This document shows positions 42,971-55,044 of a stretch of DNA of 64,000 nucleotides, piece by piece. This stretch comes from Ciona savignyi. Taxonomy: Eukaryota; Chordata; Ascidiacea; Phlebobranchia; Cionidae. The DNA is taken from NCBI GenBank assembly GCA_000149265.1, contig CH003064.1:488250-552249 (forward strand). Direction: 5' to 3'. Every line of letters begins with the position of its first letter. Position 1 is the first letter of the stretch. Both the position numbers and the translations under genes were made by a program. Under the pieces are notes generated by a model that saw nothing but the letters and a program-made list of their open reading frames with translations, had not been told where the DNA came from and made no database searches.

Positions 42971-43117
42971 AAACTAAAGCTTAAGCTTCTTTCCACTGTA
43001 AATATTGAACTGGGTACTAGTATTTTATATAAGTAAATATACACCAATCTTCAATATTTCTTGTGTACTAGGCTTAACTGTTATATATGTTTGACATTAT
43101 TCATTATCTTTCCGACA

Positions 43118-43425
43118 GATTAGCTTGTGGGTTAGTGCGTCGCCTTTCAGCCAAATGGTTGCAGGTGCGAAACTGGTCGCTAGCTAGTCAGTTGTGTCCT
43201 TGGGAAAAGCACTTAAACAGATATTTCCTAAATCCACCGGATTAATGGGTTCTAATTAATTTAAATTGAAGGAACGTTTCTATCATACACAACACACTGC
43301 AATAGCTCCGGTAACCCGACGATGGGCGTGAGGTGATCTGACGATTGCTCGTGTGTTAACCCCCTTGGTTTTCCCATTCACGGGGATAAACATGAACATC
43401 CTATCTTATCATTTCACTGGATTAA
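43118..43425 (+). repeat. Best-preserved full-length SINE
   Basis: The head 'gcttgtgggttagtgcgtcg' carries the A box, and the B-box region is 'ggttgcaggtgcgaaactgg'. The body runs to 'cacggggataaacatgaac' and the terminal 'atcctatcttatc'. This copy defines the boundaries for the others. Confidence 0.9.
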
Positions 43426-44342
43426 CTGTGTGCAAGACTAATCTGTTTAATTTTAATTTTTATAATTTCTTGTTATTTCTCCATAGTTTTCCAATAAAAC
43501 ATGTGCCTCATTATATGTTTACGAATTAATGCTGCTATTTTGTTCACAAAACTATTGCAATTAACCAGCAAATACAACCATCGCTTTTATCCTTGATATC
43601 TTGTGTTCAATTTAAGGAGCCACCAAGACTAGTTGACTCTTGGGTTTTATTGGTGTCTCCTTGACTTTTTAAGTTTCCTTAAAATTTATTCAATTGAATT
43701 ATTGCATTATTGCAACCACGAAACAACAATATACAAAATACCGGAATCCCGGCCTAATATGTACATTACAGACAGTTTAGCATACAAAACAATATTAATA
43801 TATTAACGATTACTGGTATATGAATTCAGGTTTTAAGGTTTCTAATATATTCCTTGCTTAAGCCAAGTACTGTGTTGTGTTCAGTAATATAGAAGCTGCA
43901 ATCAAATGGACAAAAAGGTATATGAATTATTTTAAGACGTATATAGATAATATTTAGGTCAAAATTCCTTTTCAAAACACAGAGAAGTTATTATTTAACA
44001 AAATGGCATGAATAAAGAGAATAAAAATAGCTTTTGAAGATATATTTTGAATATATTTTTCACAATTCACAGAGTTTTTGCTTAAATTCCTCAATATCCC
44101 ATACATATGTGCTTTTCAAATCTATTTATTTCTTATATTAACTTTTTCTATTTTAGCTAAGGTTATTAGTTTGATTGCTCCACGTTGAATATCTTGTTCT
44201 TTATTACAGCAGTATTATTTGGTTGAATGGTTTAGTTTAATGATAGAATAATAAATGAGTTTTAATGTAATAGAAACTTAACAAAATTTACATTGGAGTT
44301 TCATAATTGGCTATTTTACAACTAATGTCAAGTTTCCGATTG
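43426..44342. other. Intergenic, nothing recognised
   Basis: AT-rich DNA without supported features. Confidence 0.4.
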
Positions 44343-45100
44343 TTAAAGGGGACACTGAAGTAAATTTTAAGAATATCTTAATAAATGGAAAAAAATACGC
44401 TGATTTCAAAAATCAAATCAGTTTCTTCCAATAATTTTTTGTTAAAGAGTTATGAGCAAATATGCATTTTATTTTATGTTAGGGGATTTCCCGTATTACG
44501 TCATTGACGTTGTTGAGATTTCGTGCGTATATGCATTGTACACAATCATGTGCCAGTTTAGAGGTGAATTAGTAACAGAAGCGCCTGCAGGAGCGTTGTA
44601 TTTTTGTTTTTTTATGGAGACTTAGCATAACACTTGTCATATAGCCTAACTGAACCAATGTACGCGCGTGACAGCTTACCTTAAGCTCGATCATTCAGGC
44701 CTGCATGGTCCTGGACCTAAGCTGAATGCTGAGGTATACAGGTCTCGTATTTAAATGACTTCAGAATAATAAGTCTTAGCAATTTATATCATAAATCATA
44801 AAAGTGAAGACAGAACAAGAAAACTAGAACAGGAGGCAGTAAACTGTAACTGCCAGCAATTTATAGAAATGAACCAGCCATCAATCAAAGATCAGACTAT
44901 GCGGTGGGAACAGCCTATTTCTTTCATGAATGTTGCTTTTCAATATATAGCTATAATTAGACTAGCAATGGTATTATCAACCCCTAGGCTACAAACTGAA
45001 AGTGTGAGAGATTTGGTATACATATGCATAGAAGTTGTAACAAATTTCTTTTGTTTTTTTCATTTCTAGAGTAAATTTAAGTTAATGTTGTAACAATAAA

Positions 45101-45406
45101 ATGGATGACAGTTTTCAGCATTATGGCATGGATGAAAGAAATTTTATTGTACACAATAAAATAACACAAATTCAGCCATATGCGTTTGAACCAAGGAAAA
45201 CGTCTGAAGGTATCTTTGAAGATGCAAGCCCCATAGAAGAAAATGTTTATTTAGAAACATTACCTATTGACATGACTTGGTGCCGTTGCAAAAACTGTAT
45301 TCTTATGGACACACCGCAAGAATGTTTATGCTGCATGAATGTACATGCATTTGTGCACAAAATAACACCAGACTGGACTTGCATTACTAAAAGCCCTTAT
45401 TTTTAA
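45101..45406 (+). CDS. P2X7-tail-like zinc-binding protein in transposon
   Basis: A 101-residue frame has IQPYAFEPRKTSE, then WCRCKNCILMDTPQECLCC and WTCITKSPYF. The WCxCxxC...ECxCC pattern with a later CIT resembles the zinc-binding cytosolic tail (ballast) of P2X7 receptors, a module I recall from many transposon-linked proteins. No membrane segments are present, so it is not a channel. A splice-acceptor-like TTTCATTTCTAG lies 32 bases before the ATG, suggesting a 5' exon in the TIR. The frame is intact but seems to end early, just where the family motif continues. Confidence 0.65.
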   Translation: MDDSFQHYGMDERNFIVHNKITQIQPYAFEPRKTSEGIFEDASPIEENVYLETLPIDMTWCRCKNCILMDTPQECLCCMNVHAFVHKITPDWTCITKSPYF

Positions 45407-45411
45407 ATTAT

Positions 45412-45819
45412 CTACTTGGATAAAGAAGTTCTTGAAGTTGCACTTGATGTACTGGGTTGATCATCACTATGTTTAAAATCATAATCAGAAAAATTAAAAA
45501 TTGTTGGAACTGTCTTTTTCACCAAGCGGTTTGTTTTCATCATCTTGGCCACTCCATTGGAGTCAAATACAATTTTACTATGATAATCCTTGTCACAAAT
45601 ATGTGCACTACACACTGCGGTTCTTTTTCCAGGTAGTTTAGAACGCTTGCATTGTTGTATCCATTGCTTCATCCGTTTTTTTGTCGTTGTGAGGAAATCC
45701 ATGGAAGAGCACAGGTGGATTGGAATTTCGTGTGCTGTAATAGGAATTTGTACATCCCGGAGCAAAACAATATGCTCCAATCACTCTTCCTTCCTTCTCA
45801 GTGGCTTAACTTTAGGCAT
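45412..45819 (-). pseudogene. THAP-domain protein of Kolobok-like element, frameshifted
   Basis: The start MPKVKPLRRKEE at 45819 is followed, after a shift, by YCFAPGCTN and FHGFPHNDKKT. A second shift in an A7 run near 45685 leads to MKQWIQQCKRSKLPGKRTAV, CSAHI and NRLVKKTVPTIF. These are the C-x4-C, Trp, C-x2-H and AVPTIF parts of a THAP zinc finger. The protein stops after a Ser-rich tail, with no DDE domain. It converges on the P2X7-tail-like gene, the two stops being only about 5 bases apart. Confidence 0.75.
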
Positions 45820-46880
45820 TTTACAATATCTAATAAAAAGAACTAAATTGGAAAAGTGGTATATTCTTATTAACTTATTTGGGTAGTTCAGTAGAGATCT
45901 ATTATATATATTCTTCACTTACGTATCTGAGTGCTTGCTGTGTACTTACTGTCGGACCACACATCGGCTACTGTGGATTAACTGGTTTATGCAATAAGTG
46001 GTATTTTCAAACAGTAGGCTAATGCTCAGTTTCCATAACAGCAGACATTAAATGCACCACATACACAACAGCAAAACATTATACAAACAGCCAAGGTAAA
46101 CCATGAAAGAAATAGGCATTTCCCATCACATAGTCTAGCCTTTGCTTGATGGCTGGTTTATTTCTATAAATTGCTGGCAGTTACAGTTTATTGCATTCTG
46201 TTCTAGTTTTCTTGTTCTGTCTTCACTTTTATGATTTATGATATAAATTGCTAAGACTTATTATTCTAAAGTCATTTAAATACGAAACCTGTATACCTCA
46301 GCATTCAGCTTAGGTCCAGGACCGTGCAGGCCTTAATGACCGCGCTTAAAGTAAGCTGTCACCATGTACATTGGTTCAGTAAGGCTATATGACAAGTGTT
46401 ATGCTAATTCTCCATAAAAAAACGAAAATACCACGCTCCTGCAGGCGCTTCTGTTACTAATTCACCTCTAAACTGGCACATGATTGTATACAATGCATAT
46501 AGGCACAAAATCTCAACAACGTCAATGACGTAATACGGGAAATCCCCTAACATAAAATGAAATGCATATTTGCTCATAACTCTTTAACAAAAAAATATTG
46601 GAAAAAACTGATATGATTTTTGAAATCAGCGTATTTTTTTTCATTTATTAAGATATTCTTAAAATCGACTTCAGTTCCCCTTTAAAACAGAATTTCATTT
46701 TATAATGATAAGCTTTATGTTACTGCACAGCTGCAGTACTTGGTTATGGTTCACTGATGTGTCATGGTTCATTGATTTTTATAATATTTTTGTTTCTATG
46801 ATTTATCCTTGGCCATGGTTTGTAAGTTTTAATTTGTCATTTTTGAGTTCGGCTTCGACAAAGAAATTAGTTTTTAATAA

Positions 46881-47833
46881 TAGGGGAAGACTGGGTAAAA
46901 TGGGCCCTTTAGTTGCAAATCGGATTTTTTACTGATATAAAGCCCGCTGGACTTAAGTTTTTCATGTGGTGTCACCTAATACCAAAGTCTTCACACATAA
47001 CATGTTAACTTTCTAATAATTTTTGTTAAATATATTTTATTAACAAAGAAAAATATTTCGTTAGTGGCCCATTTTAGACAAGGGTGTAGTCTAAAATGGG
47101 CCCCGGACCGTTTTCGATATTAACATTTCGTTAGATAACAGTATCAATATTCGCTTCCCATATAAACAATGTTATTACTTTTCTTTTTATGATGTAGTTT
47201 GTTTTTTTTAATTTAACACTTTGGATTACTGCAATTACTTTTTATTTAATACCCAGTTACTAGTATACTAATGCAATAACACCTTGCTACTTTAGTGGAA
47301 GCATAACTATCAATTCATTTTATTAATAGCATTTAGAAAACCCGTTTAGTTTATTGTGAAACACATAATATGACTGTTAGTGCTAAGTCCATCCCTTTAG
47401 TACTGTTAATGCTAAGTCTAGCCCCGTTAGTTACCAAATGACTACAGGGGGCCCATATTAGACAGGTGCCAACATACGACTTAAAATCTCTATAAAAAAT
47501 TCTTTAAAAAAGAAGTTTTATTACTACCAGTAAAAGTAGGTCTAGGCTATATAGTTCTATTTAACTACAGTAAAAGTTATTTTAGTATTTGATCTTTTCT
47601 ATTATATATTAGCAGAAAACAAAAATTGCAAATTTAGATTCAGACCTTCTCAAACCGAAATAACTACAGAAAACATTGAGTTTGGTGATTTCACGCTCAA
47701 ACTTCGGTTTGGAGTTTCCATAATTTGATATACTGACACTGGTTCTTTCAGCAAATTTTATTCTTCAAAATATATTGAGAATTGGAGGGGGCCCATTTTA
47801 CCCAGGTGGCCCATTTTACCCACTTTTCCCCTA
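46881..47833. mobile_element. 953-bp TIR element, TAATAA duplication
   Basis: The ends share TAGGGGAA followed by TGGGTAAAATGGGCC in inverse orientation, and TAATAA lies on both sides (46875-46880, 47834-47839). At the right end the GGGTAAAATGGGCC block is doubled. A further inverted 'ctaaaatgggccccgg' and 'ggcccattttagac' pair occurs near 47070-47105. No coding sequence. The superfamily is not identified. Confidence 0.8.
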
Positions 47834-47989
47834 TAATAAAGGAGTGATATTTCAAGGAATTAACGGACGCGCAATTGTTAAGTAATATTTTGTTTCATGT
47901 TTATAGTGTCTGACACATAGTTTTGTTTTATTGGTTACCGCAAACCACTTATAGAGTGAATGCGTGCCGCCGTAATATTTTTTATTCCA

Positions 47990-48240
47990 TTGTATTATGG
48001 TGTTATCAACCTTGATCATTCCTCTTTAATTTTATATTTAATATGGATGTTATATATGGGTTTCAAATTTTTAGTCATATTATTGTGGGCTTTTCGTGGA
48101 TATTTCAACTAATATATTTTTTATTAGTGTCATTTATCATTTACATATTAGCATTTGTTAATAAACAGAACAACGTATATCTACTTTATCCTAGTCATGG
48201 CTGTCTTGAGCGAATTTTCTAGAAACCATATAACGGTAGG
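47990..48240 (+). repeat. Dispersed repeat flanking the nested hATs
   Basis: Matches 62930-63330 ('tttatcctagtcatggctgt', 'gaattttctag'), so this DNA existed in two copies before the hAT element at 48241 inserted. Confidence 0.75.
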
Positions 48241-48359
48241 CATAGGCGCCAAGTTTTTCAAAAGTTTTGGAGTGCAGCCAAGAAATTGAACATGTTGGCT
48301 CTTCATTTATACCTTACGTAACCTAAACAGTGTTTGCAAATTTAATTGATAGCTATGAC

Positions 48360-51300
48360 CATAGGCGTCGGAAAATGCAGAAAAAATGTGCACAATTGGG
48401 GTGCTTTTTTAGCTATATATTCGCGGCGTCTATTGTGCAAACATTCATTAGACATGGAAAAGCACTTTTTATGCATTACTATTTGTCTATATATCGCAGA
48501 CCCTTTGAATATAAAAGGTTGTTATTACAAATATACCGGTGGCGTTGTTAAAATCTCCGAGCGCGAATTTATTGCGTGGCGCGGCGAACACACAGAGATA
48601 AAAACACTTTTAAAGGGTATGGGACTAATAATAAGATAATGTTGTTGTTATGCTATGATGCATTTTGTACTTCCGACCTCCCACTTTAAAAAATGTTTGG
48701 ACGCTTTCGCACGATAGACGCGCGCTTTCGGTATGGAGAAACGCATCACGGGTATTACGTGCCATAGTTTTTTAAAGTCCCATTTACAATATAGTAATAA
48801 TAACGTCGCTAGTCAGTGTTGTACTCGTCTACAATAAGGTTGTGTGTATATAAGCCGACCCAGCGCTGACGTACGGTACGGCAGTAGCGGATATTGTCCT
48901 GGAAAAGTGCCAAACTGTAAAAAATACTTAAATTTGGATTTCAGAACACTTACAAATACGGCCCAGAAAAAAAGAACTTGAATGGGTTAAAGACACAAAC
49001 GCCATATCCCCACCAACCGAGTCATCGGAAAATATTTGTAAAAACTCATTTTACTGCACATTTGAGTCTAGACTCCGCTTGTTATGGGTCCTTTCAGATT
49101 AAACTCAATCTATGTCATACTTTATAAATTTGAGAAAGTAGACTCGGATCTTTGTGTCTTTTGTAAAGAGGATAAAGAAACGTTGTTTCATATTTTTTGC
49201 GAATGCCTAGAAGTCATTAAATACTGGGAGAACGTAAGCGCATGGATCTGCGCCAATTTACGATTACCGCTAGTGGTCGGTAACACGGAAAAGATGTTCG
49301 GATTTCCTGGAAACTGCAACCAACTTGTAAACTGCCTGCTATTGTGTGCGCGCGCTTTGTAATATACAAATGTAAAGTTCAACAAATTTCTCCGGTGTTT
49401 AAAATTTTTAAGAACCTTGTAATAGAGATTCGTACTTCTGAGAAATCGCAAAATCCAAAAATAAGTCACTTTACCACAAAATAAAGTGGGCATCTGTTTA
49501 ACTATTTACATGTGAATAACCTTTTTCTAGATATTTGGCCGTTCGGCTGCTGCCGGTCCACACATTGTTTTGTTGTACATTTTTCCGTACTGTTGTGTCG
49601 TATATCCTTAATAAAATGTCAAAAAAAAGTATAAGCCGACCCAAACCAAAAAAATGTTTTATGTTCCGGTTGGGTTCTAACCTTCCGGATTGGAACCAAA
49701 GGTGCTTGTAACCGACAAACGGCCACATTCATAACTAATCAACTCCTAATTAGAACAACCAATTAACAACTTAAGACAATTTAATAACAAAACGAAGGCG
49801 GCAAGGCGAACTGGAAAAATGAAAATTTGGCAACAAAATTTGGCTTTGAAATGGGGGAAATGTAAGGGGGAAGGGGATAGGTTTTCTAATACTGAAGTAC
49901 TGAGGTATGCAGCTGTAAAATAAATATAAGTTAGTAAGCCACCACTACTACAAATAAAACTGCAATAAAAATTAGGAAAAACAAACTACTGCAACGAAAC
50001 CAACTATAACTGTCAACTAAACGAATGTAGAACTGAAGGTCGAACTAACAAAACGGAAAGCGAGAAATTAAGGAATTTAAATTAAAGTGTGCAGCGTTTG
50101 ACGCGCTGGCATGCGAGGACCACGTTTGGAGTGCCGTATAATGATTTGGGTGACTCTGTAGTTAACAGTGCTTATACAAAATTTGGTCTCTTAGTCGTAA
50201 ATCATTCCGCTTTCATTACTAGCGTGAAATAATTGGTGAAACTTATGTTATCTTCCAACGGTTTATGTCTAGGATATCTCATTGCGTAATTACGTAGTTG
50301 ATTCTTTGATCTCCGCAGTTATGGGCCGAACAGGCAACGCTTAAAGCAGGGAAAGTAGAAAGGCAAAAAAATGCTCACTAAAACTATGGAAAATCATTCC
50401 AACCCTGCCCTAAACACTAATCTAAACATTTGGAGCTCACGGTAATAATAAAAGAGAATAAACTATCATTTTGTCGCAAGGTCATCTATTAGTTCAGGAC
50501 AGAAAGTAAAACTGGTTTCTAAACTAAACCAAGCGCATAAACCGGTTTTGTGAAAACGAGAGCTGGGCGTAATTGATCAATGTTGTATTACGTTACGCCA
50601 GCTCAGTTACGTAATTTCGTAATTTTTATTATGTCATCGTTATTTAAACATTAAACAAAACTTGTCGTGTTTTTGGATGCATTTTGATGGTAGACAAAGA
50701 GAGTGCAAGTAAACTTAACTACAGAGACTTAAAAGTCGAAACGAAACAAATACAAGAGTAAACAATCCGCAGATCATGCCTTTTATCTTGCCGCGCTGAT
50801 TCCAGATAAATAAACTGGCGCGAAGCCAAGATCACATGTATTTACCGCGATTTTGATTATTCCTACCGGTGCTTCGAACTATTTTACTCGAACGAAAATA
50901 AAGAAATAAACATGATTTGATGAGAACAAAACAAGGAATTGTTTAGAAAGTTTACAGCGACGTGCAATTCTCGTTTGAGTAATTACGGACAGATGCTTAA
51001 TTACGTTATTTTCGTAATTACGCCAAGCTCTAGTGAAAACTTATCTGTTAAAAAACATAATTAAAAAAAAAAAATTCCGTCAACAAGAGCATAGATTTCA
51101 CAAGGCTAAATCTTATAAACAATAATAAATCATCGAAATTTTTAACCTGGATATTTTAATTATGCAAAACGCGTGAACTATGGAGTTTAGAAACAATTTT
51201 CACTTTCAGTTTTTAATTGATAGCAGACTTTAATATATTAAAAAAATATTAGTTCATTCTCCGTCATTATCATCGTGAGCTGAGCGCGTTCGCACGAGTC

Positions 51301-51575
51301 ATCAAAAAGATACACGAGTCGCTCTTTACGACCCGGTGCAGGTGCAAGATGACCAGGGCCAAACAATCCTTGCATACACGCTTAGGCGAAGTTTGCCTAA
51401 TAAATTAAGTTAAGGAAACGAATAAGATTTTTTAACTGTCATAAATACCCTCGCTTCCGCATATATAACTTTCGATTCGAAAATATTTTTTCAACTAATT
51501 GATAAAAACAGAAGTGCTTTTTGATATTATAAGCACCCCGTTTGGTTTGCAGGCACCCCTATTCCGACGCCCATG
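48360..51575 (+). mobile_element. Nested hAT-like element with empty site in window
   Basis: Ends CATAGGCGTCGGAA at 48360 and (inverse) CATGGGCGTCGGAAT ending at 51575. The 8-mer GCTATGAC lies on both sides (48352-48359, 51576-51583). In the sister copy the uninterrupted sequence 'gatagctatgactcatgcg' is found at 58708-58726. Its interior includes a LINE fragment at 48.9-49.5 kb. Confidence 0.92.
48900..49500 (+). pseudogene. LINE C-terminal fragment (L1/Tx1-like)
   Basis: The best frame, 49084-49362, reads DSDLCVFCKEDKETLFHIFC and ECLEVIKYWENVSAWI, the C-x2-C...H...C zinc knuckle with following Trp at the end of L1/Tx1-type polymerase proteins. Upstream blocks are frame-shifted. Confidence 0.75.
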
Positions 51576-52519
51576 GCTATGACTCATGCGTGGTTGACCG
51601 CCTAAATAATTTTAAAAGTACGTTGTCGCAAATTTAACTGGTTACGGGTTAAATGTCTTCTATTCGTACGGTTAAACTTTAATGCGCCTTTCGTTATAAG
51701 TTTAGTTGTAATGCTGAACCTTACGTGATGCCCACCGCAGCTGATGTCGGTATATTTGCTTTGATTAAGATAAAAAGTACGATTGAGCAAGATAACACTT
51801 GCGCTTAAAATTATTGTTGTTTAAATTAACCTACCAAACGCCAATAAATTCAATAAAATTCTTTTGACGAATAAAAGGTTTACATTGAAATTAAAGCGTT
51901 TTCGCGAATTCCGTTATTAACAATTTGTGCACTTCTACGTGAACAGGATTGACGGTCTAATAATAAATTCCCAAGAACACAGAGAAAGATGTAAACAGAA
52001 AAGGATTTCATTAAGACTAAATGAGGTCTGGCATTTGCCTATATTTTTCCTAATATTTTTTAACAAAAGTATAGGTGCGACCAATCCACTCGACTTAAGT
52101 GCAAATATCGTCCGGTTTGCAGCCAAAGAAGGTAAAAAATCATTTAATCGTCACGATGTAAACCATTCGACTTTCCTTACTTGCGTGGAATAATTGGTGA
52201 AACAAATGTTATATTCCAAATGTGTATGTGCGCGTCTGGGAAATCAAATGATCTGCGCAATTAAAGACGTACCTAAAAAGTAGTTTAAAATCAATTAAGT
52301 TAGGGCAGGCATAGATTCAACAGGGCATTACGCATCTAATTAATCATTCTGTAAAACTAAATCATGCAAACAACAATAAATCACATTTTAATCCTGAAAA
52401 TTTTAATTGTGTGAAATGCGTAAAATAAGTTTTAACTCAATTTTCGATTTATATTTTTAATTGATAACAGACTGTTTGAACTAAAGAAACATTAGATTAC
52501 TCTCTCTTATCATTAGCAG

Positions 52520-53821
52520 AGTGTCTAATGTTTTAAAATTTTACCGAATTTTAATAAAATTACAGCAGCCGTTCAAGCGCTTTGGCCACAAAATCTAATT
52601 TATTTAAAAAACGTTTTGAGGGAATTCCCCTATATTTATTACTCAAATTTTTGGTTTCTGCATATTTAGACCATGTTGTCTTACAAATGTCCAATTTTCA
52701 TTGCGATTTCATTACTCCTTTTGGAAGATGTCAGGGCGACATGGAATCCTGGTAACAAACATGATTTGAGAACATATCCCATTTTTTGGGTATTTCCCTA
52801 CGTTATTTTATTATTTCTTTTAAGTGTTAAATCAGTGACTAATGCACTTACATTCCACCAAATCTGATTCAAATTGTAGCATCCGTTTAAGCGCTATGCC
52901 AAAAAAGGCTATTTATATAGAAAAAAATACCGTTCTGGTTTTTAACGTCTAAGGGGAATTCCCCTAGATTCATCACCCGAAATTTCGGTTTCCGCATATC
53001 TAAACTATGTGCGCTAACAAATTTCAAAATTTTATTGCAATTCCATTACTTTTTCTAGTAGATGTCGGAGCCACATGCCATGCCTGTCACAATCATGATT
53101 TGAGAACAAAATCTTATTTTTTCGGGTATTTCCTTAGGTAATTTTTTCATTTCTCTTGAGTGTTATATCATTGGCTAATGTTTTTCTTACATTTTACCAA
53201 ATCTAACTAAAATTGGGAGTAGCCGTTTAAACGCCATGCGCAAAAAAAACTAAATTTTTAGAAAATAATACCGTTTTGGTATTTAACCTCTCCAAAATTT
53301 TGGTTTCTGCATATCTAGACCATGTGCGCTACTAAATGTCAAAGTTTTATTGCAATTCCATTACCCCTTCTGGTAGATGTCGGAGCCACAAGCCATGACT
53401 GTCACAATCATGATTTGAGAACAAAATCGTATTTTTTAGGGTATTTCCCTAGGTAATTTTTTGATTTCTTTTAAAGTTTGTATCATTGGCTAATGTTCTT
53501 ACAATTTACCAAATCTTATTAAAATTGGAGTAGCCGATCAATGGCTATGGCCAAAAAAGGTACCTTTTTAAAAAAAAGTACCGTTTTGGTTTTTCACCTC
53601 TCAGGGGAATTCCCCAAATTAAATTACCCAAAATTTTGGCTTCTGCATATCTAGACTATGTGCACTAACAAATGTTAAAGTTTTATTGCGATTCCATAAC
53701 CCCTTCTGGTAGATGTTGGAGCCACAAGCCATGACTGTCAAACCTTTAACGAAAAAAAAACAAAAAAAAAACAAAAACGGACAAAATCAATATGTGTCCC
53801 ATTTTTCCAAATGGGACCCAT
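52520..53821 (+). repeat. Tandem array of ~335-bp units, copy 1
   Basis: About four units, most with the palindrome GGGGAATTCCCC (near 52620, 52953, 53603). Each carries 'tggtttctgcatatctagac', 'gattccattaccccttctgg' and 'aaatct...aaaattgg' blocks. It ends at ATGGGACCCAT (53811-53821). The matching left end is missing. Confidence 0.88.
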
Positions 53822-54640
53822 AGTTATACGTTTTACCACAGACCGTATACATTTTTTAAATTTTATATGTTTTTTTAAGCTTTAGCTTAAGCTTAATCTG
53901 TGCAGTTAAGTAGTGTAAATAACAGTTTAATTCATTTATAGCTGTGAAGTAAAACTATATTTCTCACATTGTTTGCATTTTCGCATCAGAAAATAACCGT
54001 TTTTTGGACGCGTTTTAGATCGCGATCGGATCGGCAAGTATTTTAATGATCGCGAAAAATTCTGATCGGCACAGCACTAGGAATGACCGTGTATGTACTA
54101 ATGTAGACACAAAAAAACGCTTTGTTCTCCCATTGCGACGCTTGTATGTCTTGTGTTGTTGAATTATAGTACAGACAAGCAATTAATGTAGACGATCTGA
54201 TGATCGAAACGCGTAAAAATCAGATGATGCTGCATACTCTGGCAAAATGCCAGGGTAGGCTGGCGTGTTCTGCATGTGACCACAGCTACAAAACACGTTT
54301 TTGGACAGTGGACGTAATGCAATCCTTCTTTGCTGACTTTAAAAGTTTAAATGAATTTTGGACGGCAAGTTTAATTTGATGACCCGCACAATGAATGTAA
54401 AAAGCATCTGTGTTCTTAATCTCGCATTGCGCTATCTGATCTAATCACGCAATCACAAAAGTAACGCGTATCACCAATACCCCTCGCTTTATCTGCTCGC
54501 ATTTGGGCTTGCTAGTTTGAGTCAAAATAGCAAAAAATGACGGCTCGTGTCCATCCTATCACTATCCGTGCAAAACATTCCGAAATCAACAATTATTATT
54601 TTTTTATAAAAACGCCATTTGCGCAGGAAGTGCGACACTC

Positions 54641-55040
54641 CCAGTGGTTAACACAGGGTGTGCGTGGCACTCCCCGCACCCCCGTACTTGGCGCCAATGA
54701 TTGTAGGTCAAATTAACACAGGGAGTGCGTGGCACTCCCCGCACCCCCGTACTTGGCGCCAATGATTGTAGGTCAAATTAACACAGGGTGTGCGTGGCAC
54801 TCCCCGCACCCCCGTACTTGGCGCCAATGATTGTAGGTCTAATTAACACAGGGAGTGCGCGGCACTCCCCACACCCCCGTACTTGGCGCCAATGATTGTA
54901 GGTCTAATTAACACAGGGAGTGTGCGGCACTCCCCGCACCCCCGTACTTGGCGCCAATGATTGTAGGTCTAATTAACATAGGGGGTGCGTGGCACTCCCC
55001 ACACCCCCGTACTTGGCGCCAATGATTGTAGGTCTAATTC
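54641..55040 (+). repeat. Six 65-bp units made from a transposon-flank junction
   Basis: Units repeat exactly every 65 bases. Each holds GGGAGTGCGGCACTCCC-like hairpin arms, GTACTTGGCGCCAATG (the hAT end), ATTGTAGG (the flank) and 'tctaattaacaca'. So both the transposon terminus and its flanking host DNA were amplified together. Confidence 0.95.
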
Positions 55041-55044
55041 CTAA

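Larger units (their letters stand above)
44347..46681. mobile_element. Kolobok-like DNA transposon with ~590-bp TIRs
   Basis: TTAA flanks both ends (44343-44346, 46682-46685). The ends read AGGGGACACTGAAGT and (inverse) AGGGGAACTGAAGT. Inverted repeats extend about 590 bases (to ~44935 and from ~46095) with modest divergence. TTAA targets, AGGGG ends and a THAP protein are the hallmarks of the Kolobok superfamily. The interior holds two convergent short genes, one P2X7-tail-like and one THAP, but no catalytic transposase domain, so it is non-autonomous. Confidence 0.85.
48241..54698 (+). mobile_element. Large hAT-like element, copy 1 (interrupted)
   Basis: Starts CATAGGCGCCAAGT at 48241 and first ends ACTTGGCGCCAATG near 54698. 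The flanks ACGGTAGG and ATTGTAGG share six of eight bases. It contains an inserted 3.2-kb hAT (48360-51575), an array of ~335-bp units, and sequence shared with copy 2 at 58602-62462. A related empty site lies near 63310. No transposase frame was recognised. Confidence 0.75.

Noticed and set aside
45590..45886. 98-codon plus frame in the Kolobok-like element
   Set aside because: Antisense of the THAP frame, which has the diagnostic zinc ligands.
52673..52867. 64-codon hydrophobic frame in the 335-bp array
   Set aside because: The frame is not kept in the other units of the array, so it is not coding.
54641..55040. CRISPR array
   Set aside because: The 65-bp units are contiguous with no unique spacers, the context is eukaryotic, and each unit is a transposon end.
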